From Candidatus Metalachnospira gallinarum (lineage in GTDB: Bacteria; Bacillota; Clostridia; Lachnospirales; Anaerotignaceae): DNA of 64,000 nt. The notes under the pieces were generated by a model, which was given only the letters and a program-made list of their open reading frames with translations, was not told the origin of the DNA and did not search any database. The stretch is taken from the NCBI GenBank assembly GCA_904378045.1, contig CAJFHC010000001.1, forward strand, positions 43,906-107,905, given 5' to 3'. This document shows, in pieces, positions 1 to 7,673 of this stretch. Made by a program: the position numbers and the translations under genes. Every line of letters starts with the position of its first letter. Position 1 is the stretch's first letter.

Positions 1-99
1 GGGATTTTCCTCGGCGGAAATGAATTCCGCCTGCGGATTAAATTCAGGAAACGCTTCGTTTCCCGAACCCTTCCGCTCACAATGGATTAGTTTTTTGAC
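1..99. repeat. 99-bp intergenic repeat, copy 1 (truncated by window edge)
   Basis: These 99 bases match 6305-6403 with a single mismatch (G at 14, A at 6318), in the same orientation. The unit contains a perfect short hairpin, GGAAACG-CTT-CGTTTCC at 47-63, and a looser stem built from TGAATTCCGC and GCGGATTAAATTCA. It ends 8 bases before the stop of the HNH gene. Because the other copy is one module of a larger element, this copy probably continues to the left of the window. Confidence 0.9.
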
Positions 100-107
100 G
101 TCAGTAT

Positions 108-716
108 TTAATTTTTCGGAACAAGGTGTCTTTTGAATTCCAGAGGATCGTACCAGTAACAGCCCACGCAGGCGTCCTCCTCGAAATTATGGGTCTTTCC
201 TCCGGCATAATAGGACATCGGGTACCCAAGCAGTTTCGCGTCGAATCTTATGCCCGTGCGGCGGCATTCCTTGCAGAACTGCCTTTTTGCGTCGTTGGCC
301 GCCTTGCTCAGCGGCTGGAAATCGGAAAGACGCTGGTTTTCGTTTCTCATTACCCTTGACTCGTTTTTCATGCCGTTTTTATGATCCACTTCGGGATTTG
401 ACGTGCCAAGGACTACGCATCTTCTCGATTTTATCGTTCTTTTTATCTCAGCGTTGATATGCTGGGAAAAGTCGTTGTCATTAAAGCCATTGAGCCTTAT
501 CCTGTCTATGCCGTTCCCCGGAGTTATGCTCTTGTCAAACTCTATTATGTATTTTTTAGCCAGGGTAGATTCCTTCCTCGCCCAGGAGGCGCCGTTGCCG
601 AATTTGAGCTCTGCGTATTCTCCGGTAAATTCCGAGACGTTTACCCAACGGCTTATACCGTTTTTGTCGGGAGAAGCCAATTTAAGAAAAAGATCGGTCT
701 TTGTCATCTTAGCCAT
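108..716 (-). CDS. HNH-type restriction endonuclease-like protein
   Basis: This encodes a 202-residue soluble protein. Residues about 109-115 read EVDHKNG, the first metal-binding strand of a beta-beta-alpha (HNH) nuclease, followed by a conserved-looking NQRLSDFQPLSKAAND segment. Two CxxC pairs (C148/C151 and C183/C186) probably hold a structural zinc. The layout resembles HNH-type type II restriction enzymes. That is family resemblance by eye, and the recognition site cannot be predicted. The ATG at 716 is chosen over an in-frame TTG at 722 because GGAGG lies six bases upstream of the ATG. No methyltransferase gene is visible to the right, so a partner would have to lie left of position 1 or be absent. 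A homing-type or solitary HNH nuclease is the alternative. Confidence 0.6.
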   Translation of the reverse strand: MAKMTKTDLFLKLASPDKNGISRWVNVSEFTGEYAELKFGNGASWARKESTLAKKYIIEFDKSITPGNGIDRIRLNGFNDNDFSQHINAEIKRTIKSRRCVVLGTSNPEVDHKNGMKNESRVMRNENQRLSDFQPLSKAANDAKRQFCKECRRTGIRFDAKLLGYPMSYYAGGKTHNFEEDACVGCYWYDPLEFKRHLVPKN

Positions 717-834
717 ATTCAACCTCCGTATTATTACATATATTGCTCTATTATTTATAATAACACATATTTGTCCTAAGGTCGATTATATGTTTAAATT
801 TTGTTTAACTAAAAAAACATATATTTTTTTGCCT

Positions 835-880
835 TGAAATTTCATAAAAGAGTTGAAATTTCAAAAATTCCTGTTATAAT
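835..880 (+). promoter_or_regulatory. Promoter of the aminotransferase gene with paired palindromes
   Basis: A -35 box TTGAAA (853-858), a 16-base spacer and a perfect -10 TATAAT (875-880) precede the gene. The 10-base palindrome TGAAATTTCA occurs twice, at 835-844 and 854-863, 19 bases apart. The second copy overlaps the -35 box, so the pair could be an operator for a dimeric repressor. Transcription would begin near 887, which excludes the earlier in-frame ATG at 883 as the start of translation. Confidence 0.7.
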
Positions 881-924
881 AGTTGACATATCAAATACAT
901 TTGTCCACGACAGGAGGAATTTAT

Positions 925-2145
925 ATGCCATTATCATCGGCCGCGCCGTCATATATAGCTGAAAGAGTTACAAGACTTAACGGAGAATCCGCCTTTGCCA
1001 TACTTTCAAAGGCTAAAGCCCTTGAGGCTCAGGGGATGGACGTTATTCATCTTGAAATTGGGCAGCCGGATTTTCAGACTCCTTCCAACATAATGGAGGC
1101 CGCGGACAGGGCTATGGCCAACGGCTGCACGGGATACAGCCCGACGCTGGGCTTTAACGAGCTGAGACAGGCCGTGGCTGATTATGTGAAAAAATATAAA
1201 AATGTGGACGCTGGGCTGGAAAACGTAGCCATCGTTCCCGGAGGAAAGCCTACCATGTTTTTTACGATGATGACACTTGTAAGGCCGGGAGACGAGGTCA
1301 TTTACCCGAACCCGGGCTTCCCCATATACGAAAGCTGTATAAAGTTCGCTGAAGGCGTACCGGTGCCGCTTCCCATCACCGCCGAAAACGATTTCAGGCT
1401 GGACATAGAGAAATTCAAAAGCCTCATAACTCCTAAAACAAAGCTGATAATCATAAACAGCCCCGGAAATCCGACGGGCGGAGTGTTTGAGAAGGAGGAC
1501 ATACTGGCTATGGCCGAGGTGCTCAGGGACAGGCCGGACATATTTATTCTTTCCGACGAGATATATGACAGGCTCGTTTTTGACGGAAAGACGTTTTCCA
1601 TAGCTTCCCTTCCCGAATTCAGGGACAGGACTCTGGTGCTGGACGGCTTTTCAAAAAGCTATTCCATGACCGGATGGAGAATAGGCTACTGCGTGGCCAA
1701 TGAGGAAATAATAAAACGGTTTGAACTGCTTATGGTAAATTCCGTTTCCTGTACATGCTCGTTTACACAGATGGGAGCTTTGGAAGCGCTTACCGGCTCT
1801 CAGGATTCCGTTGACAGAATGAGAGAGGAATTCAGAAAAAGAAGGGACTGGCTCGTTGAGGCGCTCAACAATATCGACGGCATTAAGTGCCGCCTGCCGA
1901 GGGGAGCGTTTTACGCTTTCCCTGATATATCGTCCTTTGGGCTCACAAGCAAAGAGTTTGCCGACAGGCTCCTTAACGAGGAGGGCGTAGCCCTTGCGTG
2001 GGGAACATCCTTCGGAGAGTATGGAGAGGGACACATAAGAATATCCTACGCGACAAGCCTTGAAAATCTTAAGGAGGCTGTAAAGAGGATAAGGAGATTC
2101 ACTCAGAGACTGAGAATGGAAAAACTTAAGACCGTATCAGCGTAA
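925..2145 (+). CDS. Class I/II PLP-dependent aminotransferase, aspartate aminotransferase-like
   Basis: This 406-residue cytoplasmic enzyme belongs to fold-type I aminotransferases and probably moves the amino group between an amino acid such as aspartate and 2-oxoglutarate. Visible family marks are the NSPGNPTG segment, the LSDEIYD segment with the PLP-contacting Asp, the Schiff-base lysine K244 in FSKSYSMTGWR, and the C-terminal GHIRISYA arginine that binds the substrate carboxylate. The ATG at 925 is preceded by AGGAGG at normal spacing. The gene is monocistronic, with its own promoter and a terminator at 2155-2186. The exact substrate cannot be read from sequence; aspartate, alanine and broad-specificity enzymes share these motifs. 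Confidence 0.88.
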   Translation: MPLSSAAPSYIAERVTRLNGESAFAILSKAKALEAQGMDVIHLEIGQPDFQTPSNIMEAADRAMANGCTGYSPTLGFNELRQAVADYVKKYKNVDAGLENVAIVPGGKPTMFFTMMTLVRPGDEVIYPNPGFPIYESCIKFAEGVPVPLPITAENDFRLDIEKFKSLITPKTKLIIINSPGNPTGGVFEKEDILAMAEVLRDRPDIFILSDEIYDRLVFDGKTFSIASLPEFRDRTLVLDGFSKSYSMTGWRIGYCVANEEIIKRFELLMVNSVSCTCSFTQMGALEALTGSQDSVDRMREEFRKRRDWLVEALNNIDGIKCRLPRGAFYAFPDISSFGLTSKEFADRLLNEEGVALAWGTSFGEYGEGHIRISYATSLENLKEAVKRIRRFTQRLRMEKLKTVSA

Positions 2146-2154
2146 GCATTAAAA

Positions 2155-2186
2155 AAATCCTGCCGGGCATTACCATGACAGGATTT
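2155..2186. terminator. Bidirectional terminator between the aminotransferase gene and lrgB
   Basis: AAATCCTG (2155-2162) pairs with CAGGATTT (2179-2186). A T-rich run follows on the plus strand, and seven T residues follow on the minus strand. It sits between two convergent genes. Confidence 0.75.
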
Positions 2187-2198
2187 ATTTTTGTTGGA

Positions 2199-2903
2199 TC
2201 AGTACAGTCCGGCCATTACCGGCGCGATGACTACCGTAAGCACTCCGGCTATGACGATGGCAAGGGAACCCATGGCGCCCACAAGCTCGTCAAGCTGTAT
2301 GGCTCTGGACGTTCCTATGGCATGGGACGCCGTGCCAACCGAAAGGCCAAGGGCAATGGGGTTTGTTATTTTGAATATTTTTGAGAACACGGTGACAAAA
2401 GCCGCTCCTATGATTCCGGAAACGACAACGGCCACGCAGGTGACGCCGGCTATTCCGCCAAGTTCCTCGGTTATTCCCAGGGCGATGGCGAGAGTGACAG
2501 ATTTGGAAGTGAGTCCGAAATATACCTCGTCGGAAAGACTGAAAGCCTTTGCCAGCGCGAACATAGTAACGGCGCAGGCGATGGAGCCGGAAAGTATGGC
2601 GCATATTATGGCTTTAAAGTTCTTTTTAAGCACCTCGGTCTGCCTGTAAAGAGGCACGGCGAGGGCGATGGTGGCTGGGGTGAGCAGAAACTGTACCATA
2701 GAGCCGCCGACATTATAGGTATCATAGCTTATTCCGCTCAGTGCGAGAAAAGCTATTACGATTATAATGGATATTAAAAGCGGGTTGCATATTACCAGCT
2801 TTGTTTTCTGATTTATTATCATTCCGATCTTAAACGCGGCTATGGTGAGGACGATGCCGAAAAAGGCGGTCCCGAAAAGTCCGCTGTATAGGTTTTCAAG
2901 CAT
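2199..2903 (-). CDS. lrgB: LrgB/CidB family membrane protein
   Basis: This 234-residue, very hydrophobic protein has several membrane segments across its whole length and the family signature of LrgB: VGGSMVQFLLTPATIALAVPLY near residues 65-86, split here by normal family spacing, and SVGTASHAIGTSRA near residues 188-201. LrgB works with LrgA; the pair is linked in other Firmicutes to control of murein hydrolase activity and to export of small metabolites such as pyruvate. It starts 3 bases after the lrgA stop, with its ribosome-binding site inside the end of lrgA, so the two are co-transcribed. No LytSR regulator is adjacent. The family call is firm; the transported substrate is unknown. Confidence 0.92.
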   Translation of the reverse strand: MLENLYSGLFGTAFFGIVLTIAAFKIGMIINQKTKLVICNPLLISIIIVIAFLALSGISYDTYNVGGSMVQFLLTPATIALAVPLYRQTEVLKKNFKAIICAILSGSIACAVTMFALAKAFSLSDEVYFGLTSKSVTLAIALGITEELGGIAGVTCVAVVVSGIIGAAFVTVFSKIFKITNPIALGLSVGTASHAIGTSRAIQLDELVGAMGSLAIVIAGVLTVVIAPVMAGLY

Positions 2904-2906
2904 TTG

Positions 2907-3272
2907 TCATTCCTCCTTTGATTTCTTTTCACCGCTGTCGATTATCTTCTGGGCTACCTTGCCCGTAACAAAGAAGCATACGAGGGTGGAAATGATGATA
3001 ATGGCGAAAATTCCGACGATCTCGTCCCTGATGGCGGGAAAACTGGTCAAAAGGCTGGCTCCTACGGGAACGAAGGTTATAGTCATGATGCTGAGAAGAA
3101 AGTCCGCCGCGTCAGATACCTGATCCAGCTTTATGACCTTCATACAAAGAAGGATGAAAAGAAGAACCATGCCCCATACGCTTGCCGGAACGGGAAGCGG
3201 TATCACCGAATTAAGCACCTCTCCGACAAGGGAAAGGGCGGCGATTATGCCAAACTGCATTATGTATTTCAT
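2907..3272 (-). CDS. lrgA: LrgA/CidA family holin-like protein
   Basis: This 121-residue protein has four predicted membrane helices and a charged C-terminal tail (SGEKKSKEE), as is typical of CidA/LrgA. The segment IPLPVPASVWGMVLLFILL near residues 25-43 matches the family's conserved motif. It is the first gene of an lrgAB operon read leftward. The ATG at 3272 has AGGAGG a few bases upstream. A plausible minus-strand promoter lies at 3327-3354. Functionally it is presumed to act with LrgB in the cytoplasmic membrane. Confidence 0.92.
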   Translation of the reverse strand: MKYIMQFGIIAALSLVGEVLNSVIPLPVPASVWGMVLLFILLCMKVIKLDQVSDAADFLLSIMTITFVPVGASLLTSFPAIRDEIVGIFAIIIISTLVCFFVTGKVAQKIIDSGEKKSKEE

Positions 3273-3326
3273 AAAATTGCCCTCCTGTAATTACTGACAA
3301 CATCTAAAATCATTGACCTACCAATT

Positions 3327-3354
3327 ATTATATAGTATTGAACAAAAATTACAA
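3327..3354 (-). promoter_or_regulatory. Candidate lrgAB promoter
   Basis: Read on the minus strand, TTGTAA (3354-3349), a 16-base spacer and a perfect TATAAT (3332-3327) lie about 55 bases before the lrgA start. The rest of the 317-base gap (3273-3589) is AT-rich and otherwise holds only the terminator at 3537-3570. Confidence 0.5.
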
Positions 3355-3536
3355 TATTTTTTTGAGATAATACAGCAGTAAGTTCATAATTTTAATGAAG
3401 AGCGATTTTTTGTATATAATATATGCAATATAATAGGTAGAAACAGATATAAAATATTAAAAAAGAGGATGACAGGTAAGCGGGATATACGCCTGAAAAA
3501 CGGTATATGCAAAAAGAAATCAACACTTATGTCTGA

Positions 3537-3570
3537 CAAAAAAATCCGGCGCGAATATTCCCGCCGGATA
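3537..3570 (-). terminator. Terminator of the DUF4317 gene
   Basis: Read leftward, ATCCGGCG (3569-3562) and CGCCGGAT (3551-3544) form an 8-base stem with a 10-base loop, followed by a run of T residues (A's at 3538-3543 on the plus strand). Confidence 0.8.
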
Positions 3571-3589
3571 AAAATTATGAATCTTTTGA

Positions 3590-4834
3590 TCAAAGCTCGG
3601 TCTCAACGCCGTTTATTATGGCCGTCTCGTCGCCTTCTATGGGAATGACGATAAAACGTCTGCCATCGATTATCCTTGTTTCTATTTCCTCCACTTTCTC
3701 ATCGCTGACATTAAGGACGATGCTTTCACCGCCGCTGCTCTCCCAGGGCAGACTGAGCGAGGAGTCGGACGATGATTTTGCCTCGGCAAGCTGAGTTTTA
3801 AGCTCGGCCACTTCCTTTTGCAGCTCGGCTTCTCGCTGCTTTTTAGCGCTTCCCTCGAGTATTTTGCCGTCTATGATGTTTTCCAGAACCGGAGGTTCTT
3901 CGCCGAATTCCTCCCGGCAGGCGGATTCGATTTTTTCCGCCGTATCCTCGGATATGTAGCCGTTGGTCAGCATTGACTCTATTGTCCTGCTGTCGAGTAC
4001 CGTCGGTTCTGAGGATGTGGACGTGTCAAGCTCCTGCGACATGGCACTTAACGCCTGATGTATTCCGGTTACAAGATCGTCGCTTCCGTCCTCCGAGGCA
4101 ATGGCCTTCACGATCTCGCCAAAGGCTGTTTTTTCTTCCGCCGCGGTGCGCTTGGGAACGCAGCCAAAGGCCGCTTGGGCAAAATCCGTTTTAGGCTCCT
4201 TGGGCGTTTTCGTATAGAACATAAGGGAATGAATGTCGCTGCTCCTGTCCGTGAAGGCGGGAAAAACAAAACCGTTTTCAGGCATGGAAACAACCCAATC
4301 CCTTATCCTTGAGCCTATCCTGTGCTCGTCCTCCCTGTAGCCGAGAGCCGCCTTCGTAAGCTCGACAGGACAGATGGCGCAGATTATGTATTTATATACT
4401 TCCTCCGATTCGTCCAGCTTGTTATTGTCGTTCGTCTTTACGATAACGTCGTAGGCGTCGTTAAAAAGAAGTATGAGATAATTTCCGTCATAGTCGTAAT
4501 TGTCGATTATAAGCTCGAAAAGCCTGTCGGCAAGAGCGTCGTTTTTAAGCTCGCTGTCCCTGAGCCCCAGAAGAAAGTTCTGCTTTCCTCCGGATAACTC
4601 CTCGCCGGGCTCAAAGCCAAGCTCCAGAAGATTGTTGCCAACGGTGCCGGAAAGGACTTTTTTGGCGATATCAAGATATTTAAAAAATTCATCGTCAGCG
4701 AGATTCAAAAAAGTTTCGTTTATGTTTACGATGATTTCCTTGTGTGAGTCAACATAGCAGCCGCGCATTTTGGTAAAGGTGCATTCGCCTTTTTTCAGCC
4801 TGCGCTTAAGCTCAAGAATGTCTTTTTTATTCAT
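3590..4834 (-). CDS. DUF4317 family protein
   Basis: This 414-residue acidic soluble protein has no signal peptide or membrane segment. Its N-terminus (MNKKDILELKRRLKKGECTF) and overall length match the clostridial DUF4317 family, whose function is unknown. Residues about 325-350 form a short charged coiled coil (QREAELQKEVAELKTQLAEA), and the C-terminal 50 residues look like a separate small beta-rich domain. It is monocistronic, with its own terminator at 3537-3570. The neighbours (lrgAB downstream on the same strand, spoIVB divergent) give no clear functional clue. Confidence 0.75.
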   Translation of the reverse strand: MNKKDILELKRRLKKGECTFTKMRGCYVDSHKEIIVNINETFLNLADDEFFKYLDIAKKVLSGTVGNNLLELGFEPGEELSGGKQNFLLGLRDSELKNDALADRLFELIIDNYDYDGNYLILLFNDAYDVIVKTNDNNKLDESEEVYKYIICAICPVELTKAALGYREDEHRIGSRIRDWVVSMPENGFVFPAFTDRSSDIHSLMFYTKTPKEPKTDFAQAAFGCVPKRTAAEEKTAFGEIVKAIASEDGSDDLVTGIHQALSAMSQELDTSTSSEPTVLDSRTIESMLTNGYISEDTAEKIESACREEFGEEPPVLENIIDGKILEGSAKKQREAELQKEVAELKTQLAEAKSSSDSSLSLPWESSGGESIVLNVSDEKVEEIETRIIDGRRFIVIPIEGDETAIINGVETEL

Positions 4835-4949
4835 ATTTATTTTCCTTTCATATATCTGTCGTTTATATCAAATAATATTATAAATTTAAAAAAACCGTGC
4901 CGCAAGGCGAACGGAAAAATTTTATGCTTCTTTCGTTTCTAAATTCCCA

Positions 4950-4979
4950 GTATAGGTTTACGCCGGAAAGGTTAAATTA
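4950..4979 (+). promoter_or_regulatory. Weak candidate sigma-G/F-type promoter for spoIVB
   Basis: GTATA (4950-4954) is followed after 18 bases by TAAATTA (4973-4979). This compares with the forespore sigma-G pattern GHATR-N18-CATWHTA: the -35 fits fully and the -10 fits at five of seven positions. Forespore expression is expected for spoIVB. The -10 match is too weak to rely on alone. Confidence 0.35.
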
Positions 4980-5028
4980 AATTCTGCGAAAGGATATTTC
5001 GCAAGCCGATGTTCAGGGAAGTGAGATT

Positions 5029-6078
5029 TTGAAAAAAGTCGGAAGATTTTTGATTTTGCCTTTATTCGCGGCGGCGGTATCTTTCTTTCCGGTTTCTCTG
5101 AACGGAGGGGAAAGCGAGGCTGTCGCGGCTGCCGTCAATACGGATGAAAGGCTGCTCATACCGGGCGGACAGGCCGTAGGCATAACGCTTGAGAGCGAAG
5201 GCGTGCTTGTTCTTGGCACGGGAAACGTCACCGGAAGCGACAGACGCATATATACTCCGGCAAAACAGCTTCTTAAGGAGGGAGACCTCATACTTGAGGC
5301 CAACGGCGCGCATATGGACGACAAGGAGGCTCTGGAGACGGCCATCAGGGAATGCGGAGACGTTCTTGAGCTTACCGTCGTAAGAGACAACAGGGAAATA
5401 AGCGTCGAATTGAGCCCGGTAAAAAGCCTTGAGGATGGAAGCAATAAAATAGGCGTATGGGTAAGGGACAGCACCCAGGGAATAGGGACACTTACCTATA
5501 TCGACCCGGAGGACAACAGTTTCGGAGCCCTCGGCCATGGAATATATGACGCCGACACGGGCAGCCTTATGGCGCTCAAAAGCGGAGAGGTCGTTGAAAG
5601 CCGTATTACGGGCATCGTAAAAAGCGAGAAGGGTTCTCCCGGAGAGCTGAAGGGTGTCCTTAACAAGGAGAGCGTACTCGGCGAGATAGCCGAAAACAAT
5701 GAATGCGGCATATACGGCAGTCTTGAGTCATCAGCGGCTGAAAGCCTTTATACCGAGGCGATACCGATAGCGGAGGCCGAGGATGTCAGAACCGGAGACG
5801 CCGTCATACTGTGCTCCGACGGAGACGGGAATATCGGGGAATACGCCATAGAGATAGAAAGCGTTGACCCGAACTATTCCAGCGACGACAAGGGCATGGT
5901 GATCCGGATAACCGATGACAGGCTTAAGGACAGCTCCGGCGGCATAGTACAGGGCATGAGCGGCTCGCCCATAATCCAGGACGGTAGACTTGTGGGGGCG
6001 GTGACACATGTTTTCATAAGGGAGCCGGATAAGGGTTATGGTATATTTATTGAAAACATGCTAAAAAACGATATTTAA
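5029..6078 (+). CDS. spoIVB: SpoIVB sporulation serine peptidase
   Basis: SpoIVB is secreted from the forespore into the intermembrane space, where it signals through the SpoIVFA/SpoIVFB complex to start pro-sigma-K processing in the mother cell. This 349-residue protein has an N-terminal signal/anchor helix (residues about 5-24), a PDZ domain (about 50-125) and an S55 peptidase domain. The catalytic His lies in GALGHGIYD and the Ser in QGMSGSPIIQDG near the C-terminus. The start is a TTG at 5029 preceded by a GGAAGTGAG-like ribosome-binding site. No spo0A gene follows, although the two are adjacent in many Firmicutes; a long repeat element and mmuM come next instead. Confidence 0.93.
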   Translation: MKKVGRFLILPLFAAAVSFFPVSLNGGESEAVAAAVNTDERLLIPGGQAVGITLESEGVLVLGTGNVTGSDRRIYTPAKQLLKEGDLILEANGAHMDDKEALETAIRECGDVLELTVVRDNREISVELSPVKSLEDGSNKIGVWVRDSTQGIGTLTYIDPEDNSFGALGHGIYDADTGSLMALKSGEVVESRITGIVKSEKGSPGELKGVLNKESVLGEIAENNECGIYGSLESSAAESLYTEAIPIAEAEDVRTGDAVILCSDGDGNIGEYAIEIESVDPNYSSDDKGMVIRITDDRLKDSSGGIVQGMSGSPIIQDGRLVGAVTHVFIREPDKGYGIFIENMLKNDI

Positions 6079-6151
6079 AATCGCAGTCGCAAAAGGAATC
6101 CGCAGTACCTTTTCGATACGGGGCGGGGCGGCGGAAGCCGCCCTCAGCGTG

Positions 6152-6179
6152 TCGAAAAAGTCCTTCGGGACTTTTTCGA
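6152..6179. terminator. UUCG-loop hairpin, probable spoIVB terminator
   Basis: TCGAAAAAGTCC (6152-6163) and GGACTTTTTCGA (6168-6179) form a perfect 12-base stem closed by TTCG, an exceptionally stable RNA tetraloop. The T-rich 3' arm could serve as a terminator for spoIVB, and the symmetry would let it work on both strands. Confidence 0.6.
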
Positions 6180-6185
6180 GTTTAA

Positions 6186-6299
6186 ATTAAGGCAATAAAT
6201 CCCTATTTCTGCGGAAAGCCCTGAACTTTGTCAGGGCGCAGAATTAAGGCAATAAATCCCTATTTCTGCGGAAAGCCCTGAACTTTGTCAGGGCGCAGA
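6186..6299. repeat. Two tandem copies of a 57-bp hairpin unit
   Basis: Units at 6186-6242 and 6243-6299 are identical. Each contains nested inverted repeats: GCCCTGA-actttg-TCAGGGC inside, with TTCTGC and GCAGAA outside. The transcript of each unit would form a long, nearly continuous stem. Confidence 0.9.
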
Positions 6300-6304
6300 A
6301 ATAC

Positions 6305-6403
6305 GGGATTTTCCTCGACGGAAATGAATTCCGCCTGCGGATTAAATTCAGGAAACGCTTCGTTTCCCGAACCCTTCCGCTCACAATGGATTAGTTTTTT
6401 GAC
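6305..6403. repeat. 99-bp intergenic repeat, copy 2
   Basis: This is 98/99 identical to positions 1-99, in the same orientation. It includes the GGAAACG-CTT-CGTTTCC hairpin (6351-6367). The identity ends abruptly at TTTTTTGAC on the right, where this copy runs into the GGGCGGC hairpin module and copy 1 runs into the HNH gene's 3' end. Confidence 0.92.
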
Positions 6404-6499
6404 AGTCTGGGGGCGGCGGAAGCCGCCCTGTACATAATGACGGTTCGCTGTTATTATTATATTAATACTCTGATAATAATATCATCGGGGAGGACGGAT

Positions 6500-7429
6500 A
6501 TGGACAGATTTTCAAAGCTCATTGAGAAGAAAGGACTGGCGGTACTTGACGGGGCTATGGCCACCCAGCTTGAGGCGAGGGGATGCGACATAAACGACGA
6601 GCTTTGGTCGGCTAAAATGCTCGCGGAAGCTCCCGAGCTCATAGAAGCCGTGCATCTTGATTATTTTGAGGCCGGAGCGGATATAGGAACATCGGCAAGC
6701 TATCAGGCCACGGTGCCGGGATTTATGAAAAAAGGCTTTTCCAGAGAGGCGAGCGAGGCTCTCATAAAGAGGTCTATGGAGCTTCTTATAAGCGCCAGAG
6801 ATAAATATCAGAAAGAGCATCCGGAGAAGGAGCTGCTCACGGCCGCGGCCGCTGTAGGCCCTTATGGGGCATATCTTGCCGACGGCTCGGAATACAGGGG
6901 AGACTACAGAGTGGACAGGGGCGCCATAGAGGCGTTCCACAGGGAAAGAATGAGCCTCCTGACGGAGGCAGGAGCGGATATACTTGCCTGCGAGACACTG
7001 CCCTGCCTTTGGGAGGCGGAGATAATACTTGACGTGGCTAAGGAGCTTGACGCGCCCTGCTGGTTCAGTTTCAGCTGCCGCGACGGAGCGCATATAAGCG
7101 ATGGAACGCCCATATCAGAGTGCGCCAAAAGGCTTGACGGCGAGGACATTGTTAAGGCTGTGGGCGTAAACTGCACAAGGCCGGAATACATTTCTGAGCT
7201 TATAGAAAACATAAGATCGTCCTGCTCAAAGCCGGTCGTTGTCTATCCAAACAGGGGAGAGGAATACGATCCGGTCAGAAAAATATGGCTCGGAGCGAAA
7301 AACGCCAAGGATTTCGGAGCGTGGACGGAGGAATGGTACGGCAGGGGAGCGTCCGTAATAGGCGGATGCTGCCGGACAACGCCCGGTGACATCGCTAAGG
7401 CCGCGGCTTTCAGAAACAGAATAATATAA
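6500..7429 (+). CDS. mmuM: Homocysteine S-methyltransferase
   Basis: This 309-residue (beta/alpha)8-barrel enzyme transfers a methyl group from S-methylmethionine or S-adenosylmethionine to homocysteine, giving methionine. The three zinc-binding cysteines of the family are present: C225 in VNCTRP, and C290 and C291 in GGCCRTTP. The N-terminal LDGAMATQLEARG segment is also typical. The ATG at 6500 follows GGGGAGG; an upstream in-frame ATG at 6437 would add 21 unlike residues and has no good ribosome-binding site. It is monocistronic, ending in a terminator at 7469-7511. No S-methylmethionine permease (mmuP) is adjacent. Confidence 0.92.
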   Translation: MDRFSKLIEKKGLAVLDGAMATQLEARGCDINDELWSAKMLAEAPELIEAVHLDYFEAGADIGTSASYQATVPGFMKKGFSREASEALIKRSMELLISARDKYQKEHPEKELLTAAAAVGPYGAYLADGSEYRGDYRVDRGAIEAFHRERMSLLTEAGADILACETLPCLWEAEIILDVAKELDAPCWFSFSCRDGAHISDGTPISECAKRLDGEDIVKAVGVNCTRPEYISELIENIRSSCSKPVVVYPNRGEEYDPVRKIWLGAKNAKDFGAWTEEWYGRGASVIGGCCRTTPGDIAKAAAFRNRII

Positions 7430-7468
7430 TTCAATAAGACAACGGATAGTCTATCCGTTTGTGCCATC

Positions 7469-7511
7469 AAAGGATCTCTATTTGGCTAAGGCGAAACAGA
7501 GGTCCTTTTTT
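7469..7511 (+). terminator. mmuM terminator
   Basis: AAAGGATCTCT (7469-7479) pairs over 11 bases with AGAGGTCCTTT (7498-7508), with one G-T pair, and is followed by TTT. A smaller hairpin, AACGGATA-GTC-TATCCGTT, lies just upstream at 7441-7459. Confidence 0.75.
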
Positions 7512-7673
7512 AAATTTTAAGCATAACAGGCCATGAAAAAATCTTTTGCAAATATAGCGCGGATTTAACTTTGATTCGCGATTTTATAAGTAAAACGGCT
7601 GTAAGAAGTCTGGGATTTTAAATTTTTGGGGATAATATAAAATATAGGTTAAATAAAATCAAAAAGAAATCGG

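Larger units (their letters stand above)
6120..6430. repeat. Composite hairpin-rich intergenic element
   Basis: Between spoIVB and mmuM lie several repeat modules in a row: a GGGCGGC-GGAA-GCCGCCC hairpin (6126-6143), a UUCG hairpin (6152-6179), a 57-bp unit in two tandem copies (6186-6299), the 99-bp repeat shared with the window start (6305-6403), and a second GGGCGGC-GGAA-GCCGCCC hairpin (6411-6428). Both ends carry the same hairpin flanked by related sequence in opposite orientation: GTGTCGAAAAAG after the left one and TTTTTTGACAGTCTGG before the right one. The whole block is therefore bounded by inverted arms, like a MITE or REP/BIME-type element. It carries no open reading frame. Confidence 0.8.

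Noticed and set aside
403-837. A 144-codon plus-strand reading frame opposite the HNH gene
   Set aside because: It lies antisense to a gene with a clear ribosome-binding site and motif-bearing protein, and its own translation has no recognisable domain or start signal.
3384-3593. A 69-codon minus-strand reading frame
   Set aside because: It runs through the terminator hairpin of the DUF4317 gene, has no ribosome-binding site and is an AT-rich low-complexity translation.
6186-6299. Tandem 57-bp repeats as a possible CRISPR array
   Set aside because: There are only two directly abutting copies, no spacers and no cas genes nearby; the internal symmetry is that of a hairpin repeat.
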